8,709 nt of DNA from DASSTJ01 sp035707965 (GTDB taxonomy: Bacteria; Actinomycetota; Actinomycetes; Actinomycetales; Angustibacteraceae), in the NCBI GenBank assembly GCA_035707965.1, contig DASSTJ010000179.1:1-8709 (forward strand), read 5' to 3'. A program made the translations under genes and the position numbers. Under the pieces are notes generated by a model that made no database searches, was not told the DNA's origin, and was given only the letters and a program-made list of their open reading frames with translations. Each line of letters begins with the position of its first letter. Within the stretch, counting starts at the first letter, position 1. Positions 1-6,350 of the stretch are shown one piece after another.

Positions 1-414
1 GAGACCCTTGAGCACCTGCAGGCTCTCGGCGAGCCGGTCGACCCGGGTCCCGGGGCGGTCGAGCACGAAACCACCCTGCCGGTAGTCCGCCTCGTTCCAG
101 CCCGCGCCCACCCCCACCTCGACGCGGCCGTCGGTGAGCACGTCGAGCGAGGCCACCTCCTTGGCCAGCACCACGGGGTGCCGGTAGTCGTTGCCGAACA
201 TGAGCGCGCCGACGCGAACAGCCGACGACGTGGCCTCGGCCGCGGAGAGCATGGCGGGCACCGGCGCGAGCTGGGGCCACAGGTGGTCGCTGAGGACGAT
301 CGACGAGAACCCCAGCTGCTCGGCGTGACGGCACCACGACTGCCACTGCCGGCGATCGCTCGGCAGCGGGACAGAGTGGTTGACCATCACGCCGAACCGG
401 AAGGGCCGGGTCAT
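1..414 (-). CDS. LLM class (probably F420-dependent) oxidoreductase, N-terminal part
   Basis: Only the first 138 codons are in the window; the gene runs off the left edge. The product begins MTRPFRFGVMVNHSVPLP and continues with features of the bacterial luciferase-like TIM-barrel family: an early strand, a helix with AEQLGFSSIVLSDHLWP (about residues 31-47), an FGNDYRHPVVLAKEVASLD stretch (about 73-91), then LTDGRVEVGVGAGWNEADY (about 93-111), the typical cofactor-side loop of F420/FMN enzymes. The RPFRFGV opening resembles the actinobacterial MSMEG_2516-type subgroup of probable F420-dependent oxidoreductases; that subgroup call is from memory. Such enzymes move hydride between F420H2 (or FMNH2) and small organic substrates in the cytoplasm. 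The ATG start overlaps the stop of the upstream hydrolase gene in an ATGA, and no strong ribosome binding site is visible, so translation is probably coupled. Family call firm; cofactor and substrate inferred. Confidence 0.88.
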   Translation of the reverse strand, partial: MTRPFRFGVMVNHSVPLPSDRRQWQSWCRHAEQLGFSSIVLSDHLWPQLAPVPAMLSAAEATSSAVRVGALMFGNDYRHPVVLAKEVASLDVLTDGRVEVGVGAGWNEADYRQGGFVLDRPGTRVDRLAESLQVLKGL

Positions 415-2195
415 CCGGCACGCTGCCCCGGGCCGGCGAGGACCAGGCGGGAGGGGTGGTCCGGACCGCAGTGCACCCGCTGCACGGCCGGCTGCCAGTC
501 CCCCTCGTGCGTGCGTGCCGGCTGGTCGCCCAGCCCCCCGTGCCGGTCCAGCTTCGGGAAGTTGCTGCTGGCGACCTCGAGCCTGATCCGGTGCCCGGCG
601 GCGAAGCGGTAGGCCGTGTCTCCGAGCTCGATGACGACCCGGGTCGGCCCGCTGACGCTGAGCCGGCCGGGCGGCACGCGGTGCACGCCCTCGGCCACGT
701 TGGCGCAGTAGCCGTCGGCGCGGACGTCGACCAGCTTCGCGCAGAAGTCGGTGGACACCGCGCTGCTCGTGACGTGCAGCTCGAGCCGGACCGGTCCCAC
801 GACGTCCTGCGGCGCGGTCAGCAGGCCGGTCGTGAAGCACAGCACGTCCGCCCGGTCCTCGACCTCCACCTGGTTCAGCACACCCGCTCGCCCGTACCCG
901 TAGCCGAGGTGTCGACCGCCGCACGTCGGCACCGGGTCGTGCGGGTCGTGCCGGTAGGAGTCGATGCTGCACGAGTCCGGGGCGGTCGAGGTCAGTCGTC
1001 CATCGCCGTGCCGGCTGTTGGCCCGCCCGCCGCTGGTCAGGTGGTACTCGGTGCGGCCCGCGTGCGGTGGCCAGCGCTCGGCGTCGCGCCACACGTGGGG
1101 GCCCATGTGGAAGTACCGGACGGGCGCGGTCGGCGCGTCACGTTCGCCCGGACGTTCGCCCGGGCGCAACCAGCGGCCGCACCAGTCGAGGATCGTGTCC
1201 GACAGTCCTGCCGCACCGGAGACGGCGGTGTGGCCGAAGAAGTCCTCCCCCGCGGCATCGGGACGCATGCCCTGGTAGGACTCGTGGTCCCAGGGACCGA
1301 TCAGCAGCTGGTGCGGTGTGTCGACGCGCGGGTCACCGTGGCCGACCCCTGCGGTCAGCGACTGCCAGGCCGCCAGCTGGCCGCCCAAGAACCCGTCGTA
1401 CCAGCCGGCGATGCTGAGGACCGGCACCGTCGGCCCGCGCAGGCTGCGGGTCAGGTCGACGCCTGCCCAGTACTCGTCGTCGTGCTGGTGCTCGAGCCAG
1501 TCGCGCCAGTAGGGGACGACGTCGTCCCAGGGAGCGAAGACGTCCACCAACGGGGTGAACCGCATGGCCTCACGTGGCCGCTCGAGCACCCATCGCAACC
1601 GCTCGCGCGCAGCGGCCGCGTCCGCTGGAGCGAGCCCGTGGCGGTGCAGCTCGGCCAGCGCCTGTCCGGCCGCCCACCTCAGGTTGAACAGCAGCTCGAG
1701 CGCCCCGCCCGAGAAGACCCATCCCTCGCGGTAGTCGCCCCCGGTGAGGTACGCCACGGCGCACCTCAGGTGCGGTGGACGCGAAGCGACGGCCTGGAGC
1801 GCGGTGACACCCAGGTAGGAGGAGCCGAACACCGCGACGTCCGACGTGCTCCATGGCTGCGCCGCTGCCCACTCGACGGCGTCGTAGCCGTCGTCGCCCT
1901 CGCACCGGAACGGCTCCCAGTCGCCGTCGCTGGCGTGCCGGCCTCGCACGTCCTGCACGACCACGACGAACCCCCGCGAGGCGGCCACGACCGGCGGGAA
2001 CATCAGGTTGGTCACCGCCATGGGGTGGTCCTTGCCGTACGGCGTGCGAGAGACCAGGACGGGGTGCCGGCCCTCGGCAGGTCGGTACACGTCCGTGCGC
2101 AGGATCGTGCCGTCCCTCATGACGCACGGCAGGTCGCGCTCGACCACGACCGTTCCGGTGACGCCGGCCGACGGGGTGGCAGGGCCGGCGCTCAC
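411..2195 (-). CDS. CocE/NonD family hydrolase (peptidase S15-type alpha/beta hydrolase)
   Basis: A 594-residue cytoplasmic serine hydrolase of the cocaine esterase / X-Pro dipeptidyl-peptidase fold; length is normal for the family and no signal peptide is seen. With the GTG start chosen here, the nucleophile elbow GSSYLG puts the catalytic serine at about 126, the acid in GWYDGF at about 267, and the histidine in IGPWDHES at about 304, matching the Ser-Asp-His order of CocE. RTPYGKDHP near residue 50 and VVQDVRGRHASDG near 80 are also family signatures. The C-terminal third, with FRFAAGHRIRLEV-like strands (here YRFAAGHRIRLEVASSNFP), is the jelly-roll PepX_C domain. An upstream in-frame ATG at 2306 would overlap the divergent transporter gene; the GTG at 2195 has GGGGGAG five bases before it and is preferred. 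Members cleave esters or amides of small molecules. First gene of a leftward unit with the luciferase-like oxidoreductase. Substrate unknown. Confidence 0.93.
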   Translation of the reverse strand: MSAGPATPSAGVTGTVVVERDLPCVMRDGTILRTDVYRPAEGRHPVLVSRTPYGKDHPMAVTNLMFPPVVAASRGFVVVVQDVRGRHASDGDWEPFRCEGDDGYDAVEWAAAQPWSTSDVAVFGSSYLGVTALQAVASRPPHLRCAVAYLTGGDYREGWVFSGGALELLFNLRWAAGQALAELHRHGLAPADAAAARERLRWVLERPREAMRFTPLVDVFAPWDDVVPYWRDWLEHQHDDEYWAGVDLTRSLRGPTVPVLSIAGWYDGFLGGQLAAWQSLTAGVGHGDPRVDTPHQLLIGPWDHESYQGMRPDAAGEDFFGHTAVSGAAGLSDTILDWCGRWLRPGERPGERDAPTAPVRYFHMGPHVWRDAERWPPHAGRTEYHLTSGGRANSRHGDGRLTSTAPDSCSIDSYRHDPHDPVPTCGGRHLGYGYGRAGVLNQVEVEDRADVLCFTTGLLTAPQDVVGPVRLELHVTSSAVSTDFCAKLVDVRADGYCANVAEGVHRVPPGRLSVSGPTRVVIELGDTAYRFAAGHRIRLEVASSNFPKLDRHGGLGDQPARTHEGDWQPAVQRVHCGPDHPSRLVLAGPGQRAG

Positions 2196-2200
2196 CCGCG

Positions 2201-2207
2201 CTCCCCC
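2201..2207 (-). promoter_or_regulatory. Ribosome binding site deciding the hydrolase start
   Basis: On the minus strand this reads GGGGGAG, five bases before the GTG at 2195. It supports that GTG rather than the in-frame ATG at 2306, which lies inside the start of the divergent transporter gene. Confidence 0.6.
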
Positions 2208-2233
2208 GACCGCCGGTGAGAGGCATCGGCCAG

Positions 2234-2263
2234 CGGACAGCGGCCCGCACGAAGGTCTACCAT
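2234..2263 (+). promoter_or_regulatory. Candidate sigma-70-type promoter for the MFS gene
   Basis: CGGACA at 2234-2239 (four of six matches to TTGACA) and TACCAT at 2258-2263 (fits the actinobacterial TAnnnT -10) are 18 bases apart. Transcription would start near 2270, placing the palindromic operator directly downstream of the start point, where a bound repressor could block initiation. The match is weak and the call is inference. Confidence 0.3.
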
Positions 2264-2272
2264 GGCATGCAA

Positions 2273-2282
2273 TCGTATACGA
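2273..2282. promoter_or_regulatory. Candidate GntR (FadR-type) operator palindrome
   Basis: TCGTATACGA is a perfect 10-base inverted repeat, AT-rich against its surroundings, lying 14 bases upstream of the transporter ATG. It fits the TnGT-(N)-ACnA consensus known for the FadR subfamily of GntR regulators. On the minus strand TACGAT (2277-2272) inside it fits a TAnnnT -10 for the leftward hydrolase unit, although no good -35 is seen. One bound dimer could therefore control both directions. The regulator gene is not in the window. Confidence 0.5.
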
Positions 2283-2290
2283 GGCAGGAG
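2282..2290 (+). promoter_or_regulatory. Ribosome binding site for the MFS gene
   Basis: AGGCAGGAG ends six bases before the ATG at 2297 and selects that start over upstream in-frame ATGs at 2216 and 2267, which have no good ribosome binding site and would put the operator inside the coding sequence. Confidence 0.65.
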
Positions 2291-2296
2291 CCGAGC

Positions 2297-3538
2297 ATGA
2301 CCTCACGGCGGACGACGTCGTTCCCCCTGACCACGGTCGCCGTGGCCGCCTCCGTCACCGCCATCGCGAACCTGCCGGTGTTCCTGCTCGGCGCCATGGC
2401 ACCGGCCATCCGGGCCGAGCTGCGCTACTCGGCCGCGGGGACCGGCCTGGCCGTGAGCGCCTTCTTCGCCGCCTCTGCGCTGTCCGCGCCGCTGATGGCG
2501 CGCCTCATCCAGCGGGCCGGCCCGTTCCTGGCGCTGCGCGTCGCGGCCAGCTCCACGTGCGCCGCCATGGTGCTCGTCGCCGTGGCGGCACAGACCTGGC
2601 TCACGCTGACGCTGGTGCTCGTGGGGGCCGGCGTCGCCAACGCCGTGGGACAGACGTCGGCCAACCTTACGCTCGCCGAGCTGGCCTCCCCGGGTCACGA
2701 CGGGATCGCGTTCGGGATCAAGCAGGGAGCCGTGCCCTTGGCCACGATGGTGGCCGGGCTGGCAGTGCCACTCGTGGCCTCGACCGTCGGCTGGCGGTGG
2801 GGCTTCGCCATGGGCGCCGTGCTGGCGGTCCCGATCGCCGTCGTCGCTCCCCGGCTGCTGCTGAGGAAGGCCGGCCAGGGCACCCGCTCGGCGAGCACGG
2901 CAGGTCGGGTGTCGGGACCGGTCGACTGGCTCGTCGTGTCGCTGGTCGCGGCCGGCGCCTTCCTGGCCTCTGGGGTGTCCCTCGGGCTGGCGGTCTACGT
3001 CGTCGAGCTGGCCATCCACCGGGGATGGACCGCTGACCAGGCAGGCACTCTGCTCGCGGTGTCCAGCGTGTGCACGGTGGCCGTGCGCGTCTTCGCCGGC
3101 TGGTGGATGGACGTCCGTGACCACCGCGGTCGCCGGCCGGTGCCGCTGCTCAGCGCGGCCGGGCTCATCGCGGCGGGCGCCGTGGGTTGCCTGCTCCTCG
3201 CGGTCGGCGGGTCCAGCCGCGTCACCGTCGCCGTCGGCACCATCCTCGGCATGAGCCTCGGGTGGGGCTGGGCCGGCCTGATGCACCTCACGATCGTGCA
3301 GCTGAACCGCACGGCGGCTGCCACCGCGACCGGACTCATCCTCTTCGGCGTGTTCGGGGGCGGCGTGGTGCTTCCGTCGGCGACCGGCATGGTCGTCGAG
3401 CACGTCTCGTACAGCGCCGCGCTGCTCATCAGCGCGGGAGGTCTCGTGCTGGCCTCCTTCGCCCTGTTCGCGGCGCACCGGGTGGTGGTGGCCCGCGCCC
3501 TGATGGCGCAGCCGGACGTCGCCACCGATGCGGGATGA
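2297..3538 (+). CDS. Major facilitator superfamily transporter
   Basis: A 413-residue inner-membrane protein with about twelve hydrophobic helices in two sets of six (roughly residues 12-36, 48-70, 78-98, 101-124, 136-160, 164-185, then a polar loop 186-208, then 209-235, 246-269, 282-303, 307-333, 341-363, 373-395). The size and 6+6 layout are those of the MFS. The loop between helices 2 and 3 (ARLIQRAGPFLALR) is a degenerate form of the MFS motif A, and the matching second-half loop reads WWMDVRDHRGRR. Helix 5 begins FGIKQGAVPLATM; the buried lysine at 142 is a candidate for substrate or proton coupling, and organic anion carriers of actinobacteria often carry this IKQ motif (from memory). 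It is transcribed divergently from the CocE-like hydrolase, which suggests uptake of the compound the cluster degrades; export cannot be excluded. Converges with the Mo-hydroxylase operon. Confidence 0.9.
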   Translation: MTSRRTTSFPLTTVAVAASVTAIANLPVFLLGAMAPAIRAELRYSAAGTGLAVSAFFAASALSAPLMARLIQRAGPFLALRVAASSTCAAMVLVAVAAQTWLTLTLVLVGAGVANAVGQTSANLTLAELASPGHDGIAFGIKQGAVPLATMVAGLAVPLVASTVGWRWGFAMGAVLAVPIAVVAPRLLLRKAGQGTRSASTAGRVSGPVDWLVVSLVAAGAFLASGVSLGLAVYVVELAIHRGWTADQAGTLLAVSSVCTVAVRVFAGWWMDVRDHRGRRPVPLLSAAGLIAAGAVGCLLLAVGGSSRVTVAVGTILGMSLGWGWAGLMHLTIVQLNRTAAATATGLILFGVFGGGVVLPSATGMVVEHVSYSAALLISAGGLVLASFALFAAHRVVVARALMAQPDVATDAG

Positions 3539-3563
3539 CAGCGGGTGCAGCGGCAGGACGACG
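3539..3563. other. Short convergent gap without a visible terminator
   Basis: Twenty-five bases separate the TGA of the transporter from the TGA of the [2Fe-2S] subunit gene on the other strand. I see no GC-rich hairpin followed by a T run on either strand, so the two transcripts probably overlap at their 3' ends or end by Rho. Confidence 0.55.
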
Positions 3564-4082
3564 TCAGTCGGCAGGCGTCGCCGCAGCCGCGCCGGAGCGG
3601 GCGCTCGCCACCAGGTCGTGAACCGCCGCCAGGATGGACACGTAGGTGCCGCAGCGACAGAGGTTGCCTGACAAGGCGTGACGCACCTCGTCGACGTCCG
3701 CGTCCGGGTGCTCGCCCAGGTACGCGTCGACGCTGACGACCATGCCGGGGATGCAGTACGAGCACTGGTACGCCCGGTTGTCGACGAAGGCCTGCTGCAC
3801 CCGCCCCGGGGCGCCCTCCGCCCCCACGAGACCCTCGCAGGTCCGCACGGAGCGTTCGCCCACCGCCGCCGTGAGCATGAGGCAGGAGCTGACCGCGCGG
3901 CCCTCGACCTGCACCGTGCACGACCCGCAGATGCCGATGCCGCAGGCCGTTCGGACGCTTCGCAGCCCGACCCGGTCGCGCAACGTGGTCGCGAGCGGTT
4001 CGTCGCCCGGGACCGCCACCGACAGCTCGGCGCCGTTGACCTTCAGCCGCACGACCTGGCCGTCGTCCGTCGCCTCCGACAT
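3564..4082 (-). CDS. Mo-hydroxylase small subunit, two [2Fe-2S] clusters
   Basis: A 172-residue electron-transfer subunit of a xanthine dehydrogenase/CO dehydrogenase family enzyme. The N-terminal plant-ferredoxin-type domain holds C47-x4-C52-x2-C55-x11-C67 (CGIGICGSC then SSC), and the C-terminal four-helix domain holds C107-x2-C110 and C142-x-C144 (QCSYCIPGM and GNLCRCGTY). All eight cluster ligands are present, as is Q106, which normally contacts the molybdopterin cytosine dinucleotide. It passes electrons from Mo to FAD. The motif QCSYCIPG departs slightly from the common QCGFCTPG. The ATG shares one base with the stop of the large-subunit gene (TGATG), and AGGAGG lies seven bases before it, which selects this start within a longer open frame. 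Last gene of the leftward operon. Family call is very secure; partner assignment follows from adjacency. Confidence 0.96.
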   Translation of the reverse strand: MSEATDDGQVVRLKVNGAELSVAVPGDEPLATTLRDRVGLRSVRTACGIGICGSCTVQVEGRAVSSCLMLTAAVGERSVRTCEGLVGAEGAPGRVQQAFVDNRAYQCSYCIPGMVVSVDAYLGEHPDADVDEVRHALSGNLCRCGTYVSILAAVHDLVASARSGAAAATPAD

Positions 4083-6349
4083 CACGCACCCTCCTGAGGT
4101 TCGCGGCCCCGCACGGCCGACAGCACCCGCTCGGCAGTGAGCGGCAGATCGCGGACCCTCACCGCCGTCGCGCGGAAGACCGCGTTGGCGATCGCGGGTG
4201 CGGTGGCCGGGATCGTCATCTCCCCGACGCCGTGCAGCTCTGCCGCCGGGTCGTCGCTGACGAGCGCGCGGCTGGTCAGCGCCTGGGGCACGTCGAGGAC
4301 GGACGGGATCATGTAGTCCGACATGTTCGGGTTCACGACCTGGCCGTCCACGACCTGGAGGTCCTCGTAGAGGGCCGTCCCGATGCCCATGATCATGCAG
4401 CCGTCGTTCTGCTGACGGACGCGGGCGGGGTTGACGACCCGGCCCGCCCACGAGGCGCCGTGGCACCGGAGCACCTCCACCTTGCCCGTCTCGAGGTCCA
4501 CCTCGACCTCGACCGCGACAGCTCCCTGGTGCCAGTGCACGGAGGTGTGGCCGTGGACGTCCGAGGGATCCTTCATTCCCTCGCCCCCCACGCTCTGGAA
4601 CACCCCCGTCACGTCGACGACGTCGACCCCGGCCTTCGCGAGCAGCAGCTCGTACGGCACGGGGCCCTCGTCGGAGGTGCTCACGCAGCCATCGCCGTGC
4701 TGCGTCGGGCCGGACCAGCCCAGCAGCTCGCGGGCCAGGCCGTCCAGGTGCTCGCGGAGGTGAGCGGCCGCCTCGTGCAGCGCGTGGTCGTTCGAGAACG
4801 TCGTCCGACTGCCCGCGGTCATGGTGTCGAACGGCGTCCGAGCCGTGTCCGGACCGACGACGCTGACCCTCGACAGGTCGACGTCGAGGTGGTGAGCGGC
4901 CAGCTGGGCGATCGTCGCGAAGGCGCCCTGGCCCATCTCGACCGAGCTCGTGAAGACCACGACCGACCCGTCGGCATGCAGCTCGACGCGGCACTCGGTG
5001 CGCGACGGCGTGGGCGTGCTCTTGAGGATGACGGCCAGCCCTTTGCCGCGGACGGTGGTCGCCGACGGCGGCGGCTCCGGCGGAGCATGCCAGTCGATGA
5101 CGGAGGCCACCTCGTCCACCAGCTCGATGAAGTGGACGTCGTGCATGGTCTCGCCCGTGGCGTAGGTGTCACCGTCCACCAGGAGGTTGAGGCGCCGGAG
5201 CTCGTACGGGTCCTTGCCGAGCAGGGCCGCGATCTCGTCGAGCTGCGACTCGTACGCGAACGACACCTGGTTCGTCATCGCGCCCCGGTAGCTGCCCGAG
5301 GGCACCGTGCTGGTGTACGCGGCACGCGACCGGATGCGCACGGCCGGGACCCGGTACGGGCCGTTCGCCCGCACCAGCGCGTTGCCTGCGGCACCAGGGT
5401 CGGTGATGCCGTAAGCACCGGCGTTGTAGAGCAGGTCGATGTCACGGGCGAGCAGCCGGCCCTCGCCGTCCACCGCGGTGCGCAGTCGCATGGTCGCCTC
5501 GTGCTTGCACACGACGTGGAAGACCTCGACGCGGTCCAGCTCGAGGCGGACCGGCTGCCCCACGAGGAGAGCCGCGCACGCCACCATCGGCTCGATCTTC
5601 ACCTGGCCCTTCGCCCCGTAGCCGCCTCCCAGCGGTGGCGCGTGCACCCTGACCTGGTCCAGCGGCCGGTCGAACATGTGGGCCAGGACGCGTTGCACCG
5701 CCGATGGCCACTGCGTCGACGACCACACCTCCAGGCTGCCGGCGTCGTCCCACTCAGCCACCGCGACGAACGGCTCCAGCGGGACCTGGCTGGCCGCCGG
5801 CGAGTGATAGACGTGCTCGACCACGTGCTCGGCCTGGCGGAAGACGGCGTCGACGTCCCCTCGCTGGAGGCGCCAGTCTCCACAAGCGTTGTCGGGCCAC
5901 TGGTCGTGCAGCACCGGAGCCCCCGGGCGCAGCGCCTCGGCCGGGTCCGTGACATACGGCAGGTCCTCGTACTCGACGTCGACCAGCACGGCGGCGGCTC
6001 GTGCCGCCCGCTCGGTCTCGGCGACCACCAGCGCGACGGGCTCACCGACGTAGCGCACCTTGTCGGTCGCCAGCGGCGGCTGGTCCGGACGCGACACCCC
6101 GAACAGCGGGTGGGGGACGCGCGGGTCCCGCGCGATGTCGGCACCGGTGACGACCGCGCGTACGCCGGGCACGGCGAGCGCCTCCGTGGCGTCCACCGAC
6201 ACGATCCGGGCGTGCGGGCTCTGGCTCGAGACCAGGCGGCCGTGGAGCATGCCGGGGACCGCGTGGTCGACGGCGAACCGGATGGTGCCGACGACCCGGT
6301 CGACGGCGTCGGGCATCGGCTGGTCGGCTCCCAGGACAGGGCGTCTCAT
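4082..6349 (-). CDS. Mo-hydroxylase large subunit, molybdopterin-binding (xanthine dehydrogenase family)
   Basis: A 755-residue catalytic subunit. Residues about 15-125 form the a/b hammerhead domain (GTIRFAVDH, SSQSPHARI, KVRYVGEPVALVVAE); the rest binds the Mo cofactor. Motifs seen: GGGYGAKG at 241-248 (usual GGGFGGK), GSYRGAM at 352-358 (active-site loop), EMGQG at 471-475, AGSRTTF at 512-518, and GVGEM at 707-711 with the catalytic base Glu710. The loop is not the VAYRCSFR of true CO dehydrogenase; it is nearer the AYRGAGR (form II) type, so a Mo-dependent hydroxylase using water as oxygen source is expected, acting on an N-heterocycle, aldehyde or similar. By eye the xanthine-orienting Glu and the stacking Phe of bovine XDH are Gly499 and Ala357. 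The start has GGAGGAGGAG six bases upstream and follows the FAD-subunit stop after one base. Specific substrate not known. Confidence 0.95.
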   Translation of the reverse strand: MRRPVLGADQPMPDAVDRVVGTIRFAVDHAVPGMLHGRLVSSQSPHARIVSVDATEALAVPGVRAVVTGADIARDPRVPHPLFGVSRPDQPPLATDKVRYVGEPVALVVAETERAARAAAVLVDVEYEDLPYVTDPAEALRPGAPVLHDQWPDNACGDWRLQRGDVDAVFRQAEHVVEHVYHSPAASQVPLEPFVAVAEWDDAGSLEVWSSTQWPSAVQRVLAHMFDRPLDQVRVHAPPLGGGYGAKGQVKIEPMVACAALLVGQPVRLELDRVEVFHVVCKHEATMRLRTAVDGEGRLLARDIDLLYNAGAYGITDPGAAGNALVRANGPYRVPAVRIRSRAAYTSTVPSGSYRGAMTNQVSFAYESQLDEIAALLGKDPYELRRLNLLVDGDTYATGETMHDVHFIELVDEVASVIDWHAPPEPPPSATTVRGKGLAVILKSTPTPSRTECRVELHADGSVVVFTSSVEMGQGAFATIAQLAAHHLDVDLSRVSVVGPDTARTPFDTMTAGSRTTFSNDHALHEAAAHLREHLDGLARELLGWSGPTQHGDGCVSTSDEGPVPYELLLAKAGVDVVDVTGVFQSVGGEGMKDPSDVHGHTSVHWHQGAVAVEVEVDLETGKVEVLRCHGASWAGRVVNPARVRQQNDGCMIMGIGTALYEDLQVVDGQVVNPNMSDYMIPSVLDVPQALTSRALVSDDPAAELHGVGEMTIPATAPAIANAVFRATAVRVRDLPLTAERVLSAVRGREPQEGA
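4090..4095 (-). promoter_or_regulatory. Ribosome binding site of the [2Fe-2S] subunit
   Basis: AGGAGG on the minus strand, seven bases before the ATG at 4082 and inside the 3' end of the large-subunit gene. It fixes the start of the small subunit, whose reading frame stays open much further upstream. Confidence 0.7.
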
Positions 6350-6350
6350 G

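Larger units (their letters stand above)
2196..2296. promoter_or_regulatory. Divergent intergenic control region
   Basis: The only intergenic space over 100 bases in the window separates the leftward hydrolase start from the rightward transporter start. It must carry promoters for at least the transporter and hydrolase. It contains the TCGTATACGA palindrome, both ribosome binding sites, and weak promoter-like hexamers. Overlapping small palindromes CCATGG (2260-2265) and GCATGC (2265-2270) lie just before the main one. Confidence 0.7.

Noticed and set aside
456..2219. Long open frame on the plus strand opposite the CocE-type hydrolase
   Set aside because: It mirrors a gene with a clear catalytic triad; its product is low-complexity Val/Arg/Ala/Pro-rich with no recognisable domain. 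Long antisense frames are expected in DNA this GC-rich.
2196..2306. Extension of the hydrolase to the ATG at 2306
   Set aside because: It would add 37 residues with no family similarity, cover the operator and overlap the transporter start; the GTG at 2195 has a good ribosome binding site.
2303..3478. Minus-strand open frame opposite the MFS gene
   Set aside because: Very hydrophilic, Gly/His/Arg-rich product, the expected antisense of a membrane protein; no start context and no family signature.
3539..3563. Rho-independent bidirectional terminator
   Set aside because: No stable inverted repeat with a T tract could be found on either strand; only a short GACGTC palindrome is present.
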